From: Fratercula arctica
Lineage: Eukaryota; Chordata; Aves; Charadriiformes; Alcidae
Assembly: GCA_947846985.1 (NCBI GenBank)
Contig: CANTUZ010000004.1
Coordinates: 992,001-1,056,000 of the forward strand
Reading direction: 5' to 3'
DNA: 64,000 nt
Shown here in pieces: positions 1-11,866 of this stretch. Below the pieces are notes generated by a model that ran no database searches, had not been told where the DNA came from, and saw nothing but the letters and a program-made list of their open reading frames with translations. A program made the translations under genes and the position numbers. Numbering within the stretch: the stretch's first letter is position 1; every line of letters begins with the position of its first letter.

Positions 1-2284
1 GCTTGCCCCCGGTTCATCCGTGCAAGGCCTAACGGTGCGATTCTCTGCCGGTGCAAGCGTGGACCCGGAGCCGACCGCTGCCCGGGGGGGCTCTGCCTGC
101 ACAGGAAGGACCATTGCGCTGCCACGAACGCTGCCCACGCGTAAACCAAGATTTTGGAAAACACCTCAGGGCAGGCAGCCAGAAACCGGCTGCTTTCCCT
201 AACCTCCCACCTCCTGGCATTTCTGGAATGACCCTCGGCACACACGTGCTGCTGCCAGGGAGCTGGGGGCAGAAACGGTCCATTAAGTTACAGCACAGGC
301 CACAGGAATGCCAACACCTCACCAGCACCCAGACCCGGCCGCCACGGTCTCTAGGTTCGTGGGTGCTTACCCCACATTGCCCCTCCAGCCCCTGGCCTCC
401 TCGCAGCCCTGTGGCACGGGCAGTTCCTGGTAGCAATGTATCTTTCAGTTACTTAGACATCAATTGACTAATTATGGCTACTTTTAAAACATTTCCTTTC
501 AAGCATCTTGTTGAAGCCCACGCGCCCCGTCGTCAGTTAGACGAGGCCTCGTGCAGCGCTCACATCCCATCATCGGATAGCTGCGGGATATCCCACCCCA
601 AGATCCCTACTGTACACGTCTTCCTGAAATAGAAAGCATGCTTTTATCTGAACAAGCAGCTCAGCAACAGTGGTTATTTCTTTTCCTTTTGAAGCAATAA
701 AACTTCTTCCTCTGCCTTACCACTTTCCCTCGTCAAAAAAGGCAAGGTGATACCCAATTACTGCAGAACTGATGAGCCTATCTCACAGTAAGGAATCCGA
801 GTATTGATAATGAGGTGCAGCTCAGCAGCTGATGACTCAAGCATCCATAGTTTCTCCATTTTATAAGCGCTTATTGATACAAGAGAGTTAATTGCGGAAG
901 ATACTGCAGAATACGATATACTGCACCCTCCGGGTTCAGATTGCAATTATAAGGAACACACACATTCATTCAGGGAGCTGGAATAGATCTGGTACTTACA
1001 CGTCATACTCCTCCTGGTTTTGGGAGCATTGTCTTAGGTCTACAGAAGCGTGGAGAAGCTGAAATGAAAAAAAGGATATATGTTACTGTACAACTGTGTA
1101 TCAGCAACATTTATTAATTATCCAAATGGTATGAGAGTTAGCAAGATACACGTAATAAACATCAGTGCAGAAGTAGCATTTATATTATTATTTGTACCAT
1201 TTATATACTTAGTTCATCCTCCACAACTAAGTGGGACATGTTAAAGCCAGAATCTTTTTCCAAGTCCCCTTTTTCCCCCCTCAAGCATTCGGGTCATGGC
1301 TTCCCCCAATACAATCAGTATACCGCTTTAAGATTAGCAGATGGCAGCTTTTTTTGATGCCACGTGACTGTTTTCGTTGCTTATTTAATTGGGGCTGATC
1401 CCCCTTATTAAGGATTTTATTGTCTGGTCTTTCAGGGATCATAATGAGTAAAGGAAGAAACTGCAATGATTAGTAAAGCATTTCTGTGTGTGGGCATACA
1501 GATGCCTTAAAAAGCAGCATCACTGCAGAACTTCCACTTTATAATTAATTTCACCCTTAAATTCCTGCATGATTTATCCTCTGAAAGAGAGCATTTAATT
1601 ATAGTCTTGTACCGGTATCCAGATACCAAGTTAACTCTGACACAATTGGAGCAATTCATTGGAATTTCCTCTTTCAGATTTGAATGTATGGAAAACAAGT
1701 ATCATACACGCATCTTCGTTTCATCTTTCTGCAATGCTCTTTGTCTCACGGTATGTGATCCCGCATCCCTGCTGGAGGCTTTCACCATCCTCTCCTCCAC
1801 GTGGAGGCCGCCTCTTTCAATAATGCCGATACACACCTTAAGAGCCAATTTTCCAAGAGGCTGTTCACCCCGAGCAGTGCCTCCCTGCACCCATAGGTTG
1901 ACTCTAAGGCAGATTCATCGCATCCCACAGACCTGCGTACGGAGCGACATGCCTGTACAATGCCGAGAGGTGGCACTGATTGGGCAACAGAGCATCCCGG
2001 GCGCATTTCGGCTGGTGGCCTCAATTTCAGCTGGGGTGAACTGGCACGCCCAAGTCAAGCCAATGATGAATTTATGGCACTTGGCATCAGACCAGCGAGT
2101 AGCCCCCAGAATGCTTTGACGCTTCAGGATCTTCTTCTTTACTAAGTGTAACAAGTACAGGAGGAAATACCTTAAGACCTTGTGCAAAAGACTTATTTGC
2201 TTTTATTACCTTGCAATGGCTTAATCACCATCTTTAAAGAAAACCGCTATCTACAAAGTCCATAGGCTCAACTCAAGCTGAGCT
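1..2284. other. intergenic, no recognised gene
   Basis: The first 450 bases are GC-rich and the rest is mixed to AT-rich. Open frames here (up to 138 codons) resemble no family I know and lack gene-like context. The only structured element I can point to is a 59-base segment with strong splice-like borders at 1000-1058 on the minus strand, listed separately. From its position this DNA lies downstream of EPGN, probably between EPGN and EREG. Confidence 0.6.
1000..1058 (-). other. speculative 59-nt internal exon
   Basis: Read on the minus strand, this segment follows a long pyrimidine tract ending in TTTCATTTCAG and is followed by an excellent donor, GACGT|GTAAGT. Only one of the three frames is open. 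It starts in phase 0, reads LLHASVDLRQ and then CSQNQEEYDV, and ends in phase 2. I do not recognise the peptide. The EGF-ligand genes next door usually carry phase-1 introns at this stage of the gene, so it does not fit EREG exon 2 easily. It may be a noncoding RNA exon or chance. Confidence 0.2.
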
Positions 2285-3032
2285 CAAGCGGGATGGCTCC
2301 TGCGACTGGAGTGTCGGACTGGAAGAACACAGGCTCTTTAGGAAGGACAGGCACAACAGGAGAAGGGGGTGTTGCCCTCTATGTCAGTGACCAGCTGGAG
2401 CGCATGGAGCTCCATCTGGGCATGGATGAGGAGCCGACCGAGAGCTTAAGGGTTAGTATTAAAGGGAGGGCAGGGACAGGTGACATTAGAGTGGGTGTCT
2501 GCCACAGGCCATCCGACCAGGAAGACCGAGCAGATGAGGCCCTCTACAGACCGGAGAGTCTCACCTTTAGAAGCCCCGGTCCTCATGGGGGACTTCAACC
2601 ACCCCAATATCTGTGGGAGGGACAACACAGCAGGGCATAAGCAATCCGGGAGGGTTCTGGAATGCACTGATGATAATGTCCTCCTCCAAGTGACAGAGGA
2701 GCCTTCCAGTACATAAAGGGGGTCTACAAGAAAGCCAGAGAGGGACTTTTTACAAAGGCATGTAGCGATAGGATGAGGGCTAATGGCTTTAAACTGAAGG
2801 AGGGGAGATTTAGATTGGATATTAGGAAAAAATTCTTTGCTGTGAGGGGGGTGAGCCCCTGGCCCAGGTTGCCCAGAGAAGCTGTGGCTGCCCCATCCCT
2901 GGAGGGGTTCACGGCCAGGCTGGACGGGGCTTGGAGCAACTGGTCTAATGGGAGGTGTCCCTGCCCATGACAAGCGGGTAAGAACCAGGCAATCTTTAAG
3001 GTCCCTTCCCATCCAAACCATCTTATGATTCA
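2285..3032 (+). mobile_element. CR1 LINE fragment, 5'-truncated and internally deleted
   Basis: This is a non-LTR retrotransposon relic of the CR1 family on the plus strand. Bases 2285-2709 encode part of the ORF2 endonuclease domain, including GGVALYVSDQLERMEL, IRVGVCHRPS and, in a shifted frame, VLMGDFNHPNIC followed by DNTAGHKQS and LECTDDN. A small deletion near 2550-2575 breaks the frame. At about 2710 the sequence jumps to the CR1 3' region, with no reverse transcriptase in between. The 3' part runs through the familiar GTTGCCCAGAGAAGCTGTGG and AAGGTCCCTTCCCATCC stretches and ends at TTATGATTCA near 3032. It cannot code for a working protein. Confidence 0.93.
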
Positions 3033-4153
3033 AGGAAGTCCATGTTATGCTTAATCCTCTTTCAGTGTCACAGGTATTAATCTTTTTTTTTTTTGGACAG
3101 AGCAGCAGATTCATAGCAGTGATTATTTCAAGGGTATGGATTGAGCTTTGTCTATTAGTTTGCGTGTCACTGATGACACACAGGATTTTTGATGAACAAC
3201 ATACCCTTTTCAACTTAGAGAGAAAAAAATACAGGTGAAATGTACATTTTTCTGTGCTTGAAAATACTTTTCCTCACGGTGATTTGCTGTAGAAGAATAC
3301 ACACGTTCGTAGCAAGGAACTGCCGCTTTATGTATGTGTTTTTACATATCTACAACCACACATGACAAGTGACTATACTACTTACTCTAGCTGCTTTCTG
3401 TTGGACTTGCATCCGGTTTTAGGCATTGCCGTTGTGGGGATGGATCTGCATTGTTTTTGTCTGTCGAGAGTAAGACCTATTTGCAAAACCAATATCTTTT
3501 TTTAGTAAGCATTCTTGAAACTGTAAGAAAATCATACCTAGCCTTGCACTGAAGCACCTGGCACTCTTACACACACACACGTAAAGTAACAAAAACCAGC
3601 ATTTTCATAAATTCTTGTGAAAATAGGCCAGCATTTTTGAAAACAGTACGGGTGCAACCATCATTATGTGCGTTAAGACAAATTTTTATATCCAGCAAGG
3701 TTTCACTGCACAAGACAAGAGATCCTCAAGAAACACTCTCAAAAGATCAGACGGCTAACTGGAGTGCAGCTCACTTGAATGCAGCATTTTCATTTGAACT
3801 CCAGAAAATTAATACTAAGTATGAAAATCGTAAGTGGTAAAAAGCAGGGGGCTCACGCGTGAGCACAAACGCCCTAAGAAGGGAATACATTTAAGTGGGA
3901 TACATAGATGAGATAATCTGGAGGAAATGGGAGTAAGGAAAAACCCTGAGCCAAACTTAGTCCATCTAAAGGTCAGTTTCAAATCTGCCATGTATGGAGG
4001 AATGAATTAGGTCAAATGTTCTTAAACAACCAAGCTTTCCTATAAACTATGAGAGTTGAAAACGCTGCCCCCAAGGCTGAAAGTGGCTGATGCCTCTTCC
4101 TGTTAATGCAGGGTGAGGTCAAAGCTACTGCACAACACAGATGTTTCGCTGTT

Positions 4154-4212
4154 TAAAAAAAAAAACAAAAAAAAAAAAACAAACCCCAAACCCAAAAAAC
4201 AAACAACCCCCC
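4154..4212. repeat. A-rich low-complexity tract
   Basis: Runs of A interrupted by single C residues pass into an ACAAACCCC-like A/C-rich segment. It could be a decayed poly-A tail, but I see no retroelement body beside it. Confidence 0.8.
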
Positions 4213-6058
4213 AAATCCGCTGATTTCTTAGCCGACTTCCAGGGTCAGCATTAACTAGCAATTAATAAAAAGAAAGCAAAAAAACCCCAAACAGCTAATT
4301 GCCATCCATCTCAACGTGTTTCAGAAGACGGAGATGAAAAGGCAGCAGATCTGCCAGTCCATGCTGGATTGCTCCCTACAGGGCAATTTTTAAAGCTTCA
4401 TTCTTCTGGCTTGTATGACATTTCCATTACTCTCCCCTGGGCAACTCCTGAATGGCTCAACACATCTCACTGGTAGGAGGAACTTCATAATGCTCAGCTG
4501 GTTTTTTCCCTTTCCTAATTACAGCTCAGTGCTCCATGCTCAGTGATTTCTTAGCCTTCAAGGGGTTTGTAGCTTTTTTCACTTGTGGAGTCTTTTCATG
4601 GCTTCTGCTTTTACTCGCTGCTAAACCGATCTGTGCAAGCATTTTATTTGTACCCTTGTAAAGGGTGTTATCAAACCAAGTCCCTCCCGTATCACTGCCC
4701 ATCTATCTACTAATTGTTTCTCCTTGCTCCAAGTGACTTGTCAAGCATATGAGAAGGACCAAGGTGGAAGGAAAGTGGTTTTCCCCAGAGCACATAGCAG
4801 GTTGCAAGCAAGGTGGGTGAAGAACACCAGCCCGTTACCCATCACGTTTGTGTGCTGTTGTGTCCATCGGCACCTCTTTCAAGTACATAAGAGTCCTCTT
4901 CTACAGTATTTTTCATTCTCCCAGAAGATGAACGTTCATCACTGTGAGATAGAATACGTGTCAATAGGAAGACTGCCCTCTCTGATGGTTCACCGTGTGT
5001 ACGCACGGGTGCAGCATTTAGACCCCTGACCAGTGGCGAATATAACTGAAATCGTTACGTGAAAGCGTGTTCCTGGTGGCACATCCGCTCGATAGCTCTG
5101 CCGTGAGAGCGACATCCATGTCGGGCAGTCAAACAGCAAGAACCACCACCGTGGGGATTGGTGTGACTCAGCAGGCACTCACCGGCTCCCGTCAGGCTTT
5201 CACCACAGCAGTCAGTCCCGGCTACGGGCTCTCCACCGCTACCTTCCATCCCTGTTCCTCTGTCCTCCATCTGGACAGCTGGCGCTAGCCTGGGGAAGAC
5301 AAGAGGAAGACACTCTGTATGCGAGCGTCACTGTCAGAGGGAAGGAAAGACCTGCCTTGGGCTGGAGCAGGGCTAGCCTCTAAGGCCTGCGCAACAGCCT
5401 AAACAATACATGATGGATGCAGGTGATCAGCAGAGCCCCCTGTCTCCCCCCTGCTCCATTTGGAAACCTTGGCAATCAGCTGAGCCGTTACGCAGGCCTC
5501 AGCTACAGTGGCTTCAATCTCTTTGGCAAGCGTATTTCACCCCTTGCACTGCCACAAAGGGTGAGGAGATAAAAGCAAGGCAAGGGCAGAGAAAAGGGTG
5601 ACTTGCTGGCTATTTCCCAGCCTCAGAGTTCCTGTGCTTGGCCAGCTGAATCGGAAGCAGCAGCACCGGGCTGTGACTCGCCCTGTGCTCCAGGCCCTGC
5701 GCTGCCACCGGGACTTCACCCATCTGCAGACTCCACACTTTGGCTGCGACTCAGCGGTGACTGTCACCTGCACGCCAGCCATGCGCATGGGGAGCTGGAG
5801 CACCCTCCACGAGGAATGTGTCATTAGGGATGATGGAGTAAACAGCAATTCACCTGAAACCAGCTTAGCCAGCACACGTTCCAGAAACCAAATCTAGGAA
5901 AGAGGCACAGGTCCGCAGTGTATTTGTTTGGCCTCGCAACCAGCGCTAGGCATGGGAGCAGATGCACTTAGTGGAAATCCCCCGTCCACTAGCATTATGG
6001 GACACTCCCATTACTGTTCTGATAATTACTGTTAATCATTACTATTACTGAAGCGACC

Positions 6059-6074
6059 AAAAAAAAAAAAAAAG
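6059..6074. repeat. poly-A run
   Basis: An uninterrupted run of 16 A residues, with no recognisable retroelement attached on either side. Confidence 0.85.
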
Positions 6075-8890
6075 GCTCTCAGGATCAGGCCTTTATTGTG
6101 CTGGCTGTTGTCATGCAGAGGTGATGAGACAGCCTGCCCCAGGGAACCTATAAACACGGCTGCCCAATTCATCACCACACTCATATTTCAAACTAGGACA
6201 CTGTGGTCCACCATGAAGCTCTCCTACAACTCCAGCAAAAAAAAGCCATGGCGCTCCCTCCGGCTCGCATCAGGTTGGAGCCAGCCTGTTCGTATCTTGC
6301 TCTCTGCTGAGATGCAGTTAGAAGGGAAAGAAGTTGACGGGGAATATTTTGGGGTTGCACCACTCAACAAGATGCTTCCGTTCTGTTTTTTCCCTGTGTG
6401 GGCGCAGCCTGCTATAAAACTCCATGTTCTTTGATCTCTGGTGAATTTAGTACCACCAACCCCTGAGAGCCAACCGTGAGTCACACGGTACGCGGAAACC
6501 TCTGGGGTTTGGTTTGGGGATGACCCAGACTATGCGAAATCATCTTCTAGTCACCTTCTCCTCCCATCCATGGTCTGAACATCACCTCAGGTATTCAAAC
6601 CTCCCTAGACACTGTCGCTAGGTCACAGGCCGAAGACGTGGATTAGCCAGCTTAGCCATAGACAGGGTACAAACGGGGAGCCCCAGGGAAGACTGTAGGC
6701 CTCTCTGGGGCTGAGAAGGACAGAGAGAGCTCCAGTACAGGTGGAAACCATCTGTCCGCAACGTCGATTTTTCCTCCCACATATGCAGGTCTGGCTGCTA
6801 TCAGCCACCGGGGAAGGAGACAAGACCCCAGTTGTCTGGTCAGAGCTGCTTGCTCCCCAACCCGTCTCAGGAGTGCAGCCTAGATTCCTCCCTGACTAAA
6901 AAGCCAAATAAAACGTGTTCAGACCCTGCATGTTTCTCTGCTCTCTCGGCACGGAGTTGTGGGTTTTCTTGAGGGCCAAGGGGAGGCAAAGGCCTAGACG
7001 CACCCCCCCGTGAACTCGTCGCTACCTCTCCACCCATGGGTATGGAGGGTGCTGGTCACCTGCGGTGTGCATGGGAGATGGAACGAGGAGAGCGATCTGC
7101 ACCTGGATATCCTGGGGGAGAGGTGTCAGCAGCCGGTCGGCTGACCGTGACATTTCCATGGATAACACCTCCCATAGTATCTACACATCCACCCCCTCGT
7201 CCTTGTTCCTGCAGCTTGATGTTATTTAAGAAATGCATGAGATTTCCTTTACAACACTCGGAGCGCATGCGTGTACATCAAGTGGGACAGGACAAAGGCC
7301 AGGGCTGGGCTTCGTTAGATTGGTGTCAGTTATTAAACTAAGAACAGCACTAAGCTAGGGCTGGCAGTTCTTGGATGAATGCTCCTGCAGTTGGGGTCTT
7401 TGCCCTTCATACATGAAAGAAAGGACTATGGATAAGGGTCAATTAGCCAAAGCTGGCAAACACAAGTTAGGTCTTTGAATCTAGTCAAACTCCTCAATAA
7501 CAACAGTCCCTGAAAACTACTTTCTTGTAAGAGTCTGAATAAAACCTGCACATTAGATGCTCAGGATGAGACACCTTTGGCCACTGACTTGCAGCATGCC
7601 TACAGCAGAGGTCACCCCTTCATACATAACACACTCAAGTCCCAGCTCCACGCCCAGATTAACCTACTCTGCCCAGACCAAGCACACAAGCAGTCCCGTA
7701 TCAACCAAAACAGACCACTGACTTAGCACAGAAGATGGCCTGGTTGAGGTGAAACGTGCCAGATGCGAGAGCCCATGCAGAACATGGCCTCGCTCTTTTG
7801 TCTCCATCCCTGCTTCTCAACTTTTCCCCCCGTTTTGTTCTGGTAACATTCCCCTTTGTGAACCAGGAGAGAGATTTCCAGGAAGGATCTGCTGTAAGCA
7901 AAGCTAATTACCCATCTTTCCAAATCAACCACTTTAAAGGGCGCATAGGTTAACTAAACTAAAAAAGAGGTCTCTATACTGAAGTCTCTTTCCCCTCTCT
8001 CCTACAGCATTCTTATGCAACGTGCTGCGCACTGCTGCATGCATTTGATGACACTGGGACAGCTTTGATTACCATGTCACACATCATCAGAGTTGCCGAC
8101 TGCATTGCAAATGTTGGAATTGTCTTTTACGTAGATCTAAATAACATCGGAGCCTTTGGGCAATGGCCTTCGATTGTTTACACGGTTTTCATAAACAGGA
8201 CATTAACAACTTGTAAATATCCTGTTGGAAATCCCTCAGCTGTATCTGCAAGCTCACAATAGACCAGTTTGATACATGCCCATCTGCCGTAAGTGCCTCT
8301 ACCAAAGCTTCACTGGAAACATTGCACAACTGTAACTGACCACAACAATTGCCTCTAATCGTACGTACCAACGCTTCTGCTTCACGGCTTCTACAAATTG
8401 TTTGTGGAGTCGGTACGTCTTCGGAGCATTTGCTGGGGAAATATAAATCAAAGAAATAATACGTTATTGTTGTCGTCATTTTCCATAGGCTTATGCTGTG
8501 TTGTCATTCAGGTAGAGAAAGCAAGGGAACTACACTGCTCTGAATTCTTGTTGCTGCATCTTACCTAGAGACAGGGTTTTTTTTTTCCCTTTCATATAAA
8601 CTTCCACTCCAGCTGAACAAAGACAGGGACATACACGTGTACACACAGACACACGCTCACAGAAAAATCTAAAATTCCCTCGGGAATTCCTTTGGCGTTG
8701 CGAAACAGGGTGTTTTGATGGTCAATAATTAGATACCTGTCCATAATCCTGCAAGTTTTCTGCACTAAATCTAAAAATATCTTTCAAAAAGAAGTTATAA
8801 GACTAACCTCTCATGTTTTAGCAGTCCACCTCAGGACTCTCAGCGGAGTTAGACAGGGGCCGAGATTTCCTTCTCGGCTAAATCCCATAT

Positions 8891-8906
8891 GTATGGTATA
8901 CCATAC
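8891..8906. repeat. perfect 16-bp palindrome
   Basis: GTATGGTATACCATAC equals its own reverse complement. A further partial copy, ATGTATGG, lies about 5 bases to the right. It could be a dimeric protein-binding site or the centre of a small inverted repeat; function is unknown. Confidence 0.7.
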
Positions 8907-10879
8907 AGCAATGTATGGCTACCCCGGTGGGCACATATTTAACTGACCGGGTAGCTAGCTCTGGGGCACGGAGGAGTTGCCTTCACGCAGAGGGAAGCTC
9001 CAGCTTGGAAGGTAACAGAAGAACAACAGTAAGAACCCTTGGCACAGGAGAAGTAGAAGTACCAAGTTGTGTCACTCCTAACCCGTATGGGAATAACCCA
9101 CTACCGGGAGCACTGATACAAAGTAATGTGACAGTACGTCCTTAGCTCCAAAAGAAGTGCCTTAAAGAACAGTAACTCCAGGCTACAACTGTGCTAGCAT
9201 AAAGTCAGATGCTAGTAAAGCATTCAAGAAATAATAGTCGACCCAGCCTTAAATACTATTTGGGCAGGTGAGGGAGTCCTCGAAGTATTCATATTGTTGC
9301 TGTCTCCAAACACTTTGCACCTAAAAGAAATCTTGCTGCAGCTACCTGGTGCCCTTGGAAGTTAACAGCTATTTCTTACCGAACCCCTGGGGTCTGGACA
9401 TTACACAGATCCTAACACCGTCCCCATAGACTTTAGTGCTTCTCTGAGTCCAGCTGGTGTCTCCCAGTGCCCACACCCCTATCTCTGATGTACCCTTGAC
9501 CAGAAAACATACACAGGCTCCCATCCAAGATGCCATCTCTCACACAGAGATACTGAGACGAGCCGTGCACTGTAGTAAAAGCTGTCTATCCGAGCCAGTC
9601 CAACTTATTGTCCTTGCTGAAGATAGTTCTGAAGGTAAAGAGGGCACAGCTTACTATCATGGCCTGGCCACGACAGACCCTTAGCTACGTCTCTGTCCCT
9701 GAACTGTGGCTGCATCGTATTCCCCTTGCCTTGCAGGCTCTCCTTGCACAAAGCAGTCCCATTCCTCTAGCAGCATATCCTCGTTGGCTGCTAGCTGGGC
9801 CCACTCTAAAACCCAGCCTTTCTCTTCCCCTTGCTCCCAGCTGGATGCTGCACAGCCCATCTCCCAGCCACATCTCCTCTGTCACCAGCACATCTCCATC
9901 CTCTCCCATCTCCCAGTTCCAATGCCCTCCAGCCATCACCCTGTTTGCTGCTTTGTCTGATTACAATGCTGAACAGCAACTGGGCAGAACGGTAGCGCCC
10001 AAAGCCAAGATTGCCTGGCCCAAAATACACACTGGCATCTGGTGGTCTTGCAACGATTTTTCTTCCCAGCAGTCCTTGGTATATACCAGAAAAAGGCACT
10101 GGACTTGCATGTCTTGTTCGTCCTGCGCAAAACTCCAGGGACACCGAGATAAGCTTTCCTACGTTTCATGCCCTTCCCGTTCTGCCTCTCCTCCCCCCTG
10201 CACACACACTTCCCCTAGACTTTGATAAAAAGGACATGAGTCATAAGCTGTGTCACAAGCAAGAAAAAACTAGAACATGTCTCATTCCAGTCTGATTCCC
10301 AGAATAACCTCAGTGCGGTCGGCGTCACCAAAATCTTCTCAGACAGGACCCCCTTTTCTTCTCCTCTCCTCCTTTGCCAGTCACTCGGGTGAAAGGAACC
10401 AGAGGGCAGGAGAGACCGCTCCTGACACCCTCCGAGCCACTGAGAGCAGCCTTTGCTCCGGCTGCAAGAGCTGCCTCGGCGGTACCCATGTGGGGGCCCA
10501 GACTGCTCTAGTGCCATTCCCGCTGCCACCACAAGTGGGAAATGTTGGGCCTGTTTTTCACACCTCTAACCCATCACTAGCACCACCTGAACAGAGACAT
10601 CCGCGTCTGAAAAAGGTATTCGCTGTAAACGGAGTGACCATAAACTTTTTCTTTAATTTAAAACAATGAGGGAAAGGCAGCGGTGCGAAGTCCTGACGCT
10701 ACTTGTTCTAAGGTAAATCACTGCGTATCGCACTATGAACTCAGCTGGGCTTCAGATTGCTTTGCCGATAAAGCAGGAGGAAACTGCGACTTACACCCAC
10801 TGCAAGTGTACCTACAGCTAAAGAACGAGATAACTAAATGCCCTTGGGGAGATATGAGAGGCATTTAAAGCATAAAAAT

Positions 10880-10907
10880 TGCTTACCTTTCCCTTACCAG
10901 GTAAGCA
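10880..10907. repeat. inverted repeat, 9-bp arms
   Basis: The arms TGCTTACCT (10880-10888) and AGGTAAGCA (10899-10907) are perfect reverse complements around a 10-base spacer. The arms happen to contain AG|GTAAGC, a good splice donor, on both strands. Confidence 0.65.
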
Positions 10908-11712
10908 GATAAACACAAATGTCTCGTCTCTGTTCAACAGTGCCTGAAAGTCTGATGCAAGCCCTCAAAAGCAAAGGAAATAAAGGCTTAGAGGCAACCA
11001 CGATGCAAGGATGTGCAACCCCAATGACAGAACATTCCCCATCAAAGATGGGCATCTCCCGAGAACTGCACGACTTGGCAGAGATCACGGTCAAAGCGAG
11101 TGTGGGAGGGCAGAGGCTGGCGCTTCTCTGCTGGACACAGAGCCCGGGTGTTTCACAAGGGCATTCCCAGCTTACCAGGTGCTGCGCTGCATTCAGACTT
11201 TCAGTCACGTGGCTGCTGGGACAGACACTGCTTACCGCACGCTGAGAGAGGGTGGGAGCAATTTGCTTTACTGTTCTTGCCAAAAGCCTCTATTAGTATA
11301 TGTTATGAAAGCTCCAGAGAGGCAAAACATTCCTAAAACCACTTTATTAAGATTAGCAACACCCGAAACTACCCCCAGTTGTTTATGGATGGCAGGGCTG
11401 AAGGAGGCCAAGCAGCAATAGCAAGAGGCAGAGAAGCCTTCACTTGCTCTGCAGTGTGACGGGACAGCGGAGGCTCCGTATAATTTCAGCTGGCTCCCGC
11501 CTGCTTCCCCCACAGTGAACGCTGAGGGCGAGACCGGTTTTCAAGCTACAGATGCCAAGTGTTACTTAAGGACTAAGTATTGGTTTACCACCTCCCAGCA
11601 CCTATGAACTACCTTCACAGTCTGTAATACTTTCATCCTCATGGCATCCCTGTAGCTATTTTGATACTTCTCTGATGGCAGCACGGCAGCACGCGCAGCA
11701 TCTGCAACTTAC

Positions 11713-11866
11713 CGAATGCACATGCGGAGACAGAACCTTATAACCGCATCTCCCGTGATCCCGACTCCTGCTCTTCTCACGGATCGCTTCTGCCGGGGAC
11801 AGTGAGCTGGAGTAGCACCGGCTGCCTCCCAGACTCCTTTTCCTGATGCTACAGCCCCGATCCATG
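11713..11866 (-). other. speculative exon, 154 nt, two open frames
   Basis: On the minus strand the segment starts after TTCGTTCTCCCGCAG, a reasonable acceptor, and ends at CATTCG|GTAAGT, a strong donor. An ATG sits at the second base. In that frame it reads MDRGCSIRKRSLGGSR and onward for 51 codons without a stop, ending in phase 0; a second frame is also fully open. It contains several CpG dinucleotides. The phase would allow splicing to the 1000-1058 segment. I recognise no family, and it may be an exon of a noncoding RNA or chance. Confidence 0.18.

Noticed and set aside
370..430. Possible minus-strand exon ending at GTAAGC near 369
   Set aside because: The upstream acceptor has a poor pyrimidine tract and the frame shows no recognisable protein.
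2446..3213. 255-codon minus-strand open frame
   Set aside because: It is antisense to the CR1 element and has no independent domain.
3361..3480. Possible minus-strand exon ending at a GTAAGT donor near 3380
   Set aside because: The acceptor is weak (GCAAATAG), two frames are open only in part, and no family match is seen.
9608..10225. 205-codon plus-strand open frame
   Set aside because: Ser/Pro/Leu-rich low-complexity content with no recognisable domain; the open frame follows from pyrimidine-rich composition.
10296..10315. Gly-Tyr-Ser-Gly on the minus strand, as in an EGF domain
   Set aside because: An in-frame stop lies two codons upstream and there is no Arg-Cys downstream.
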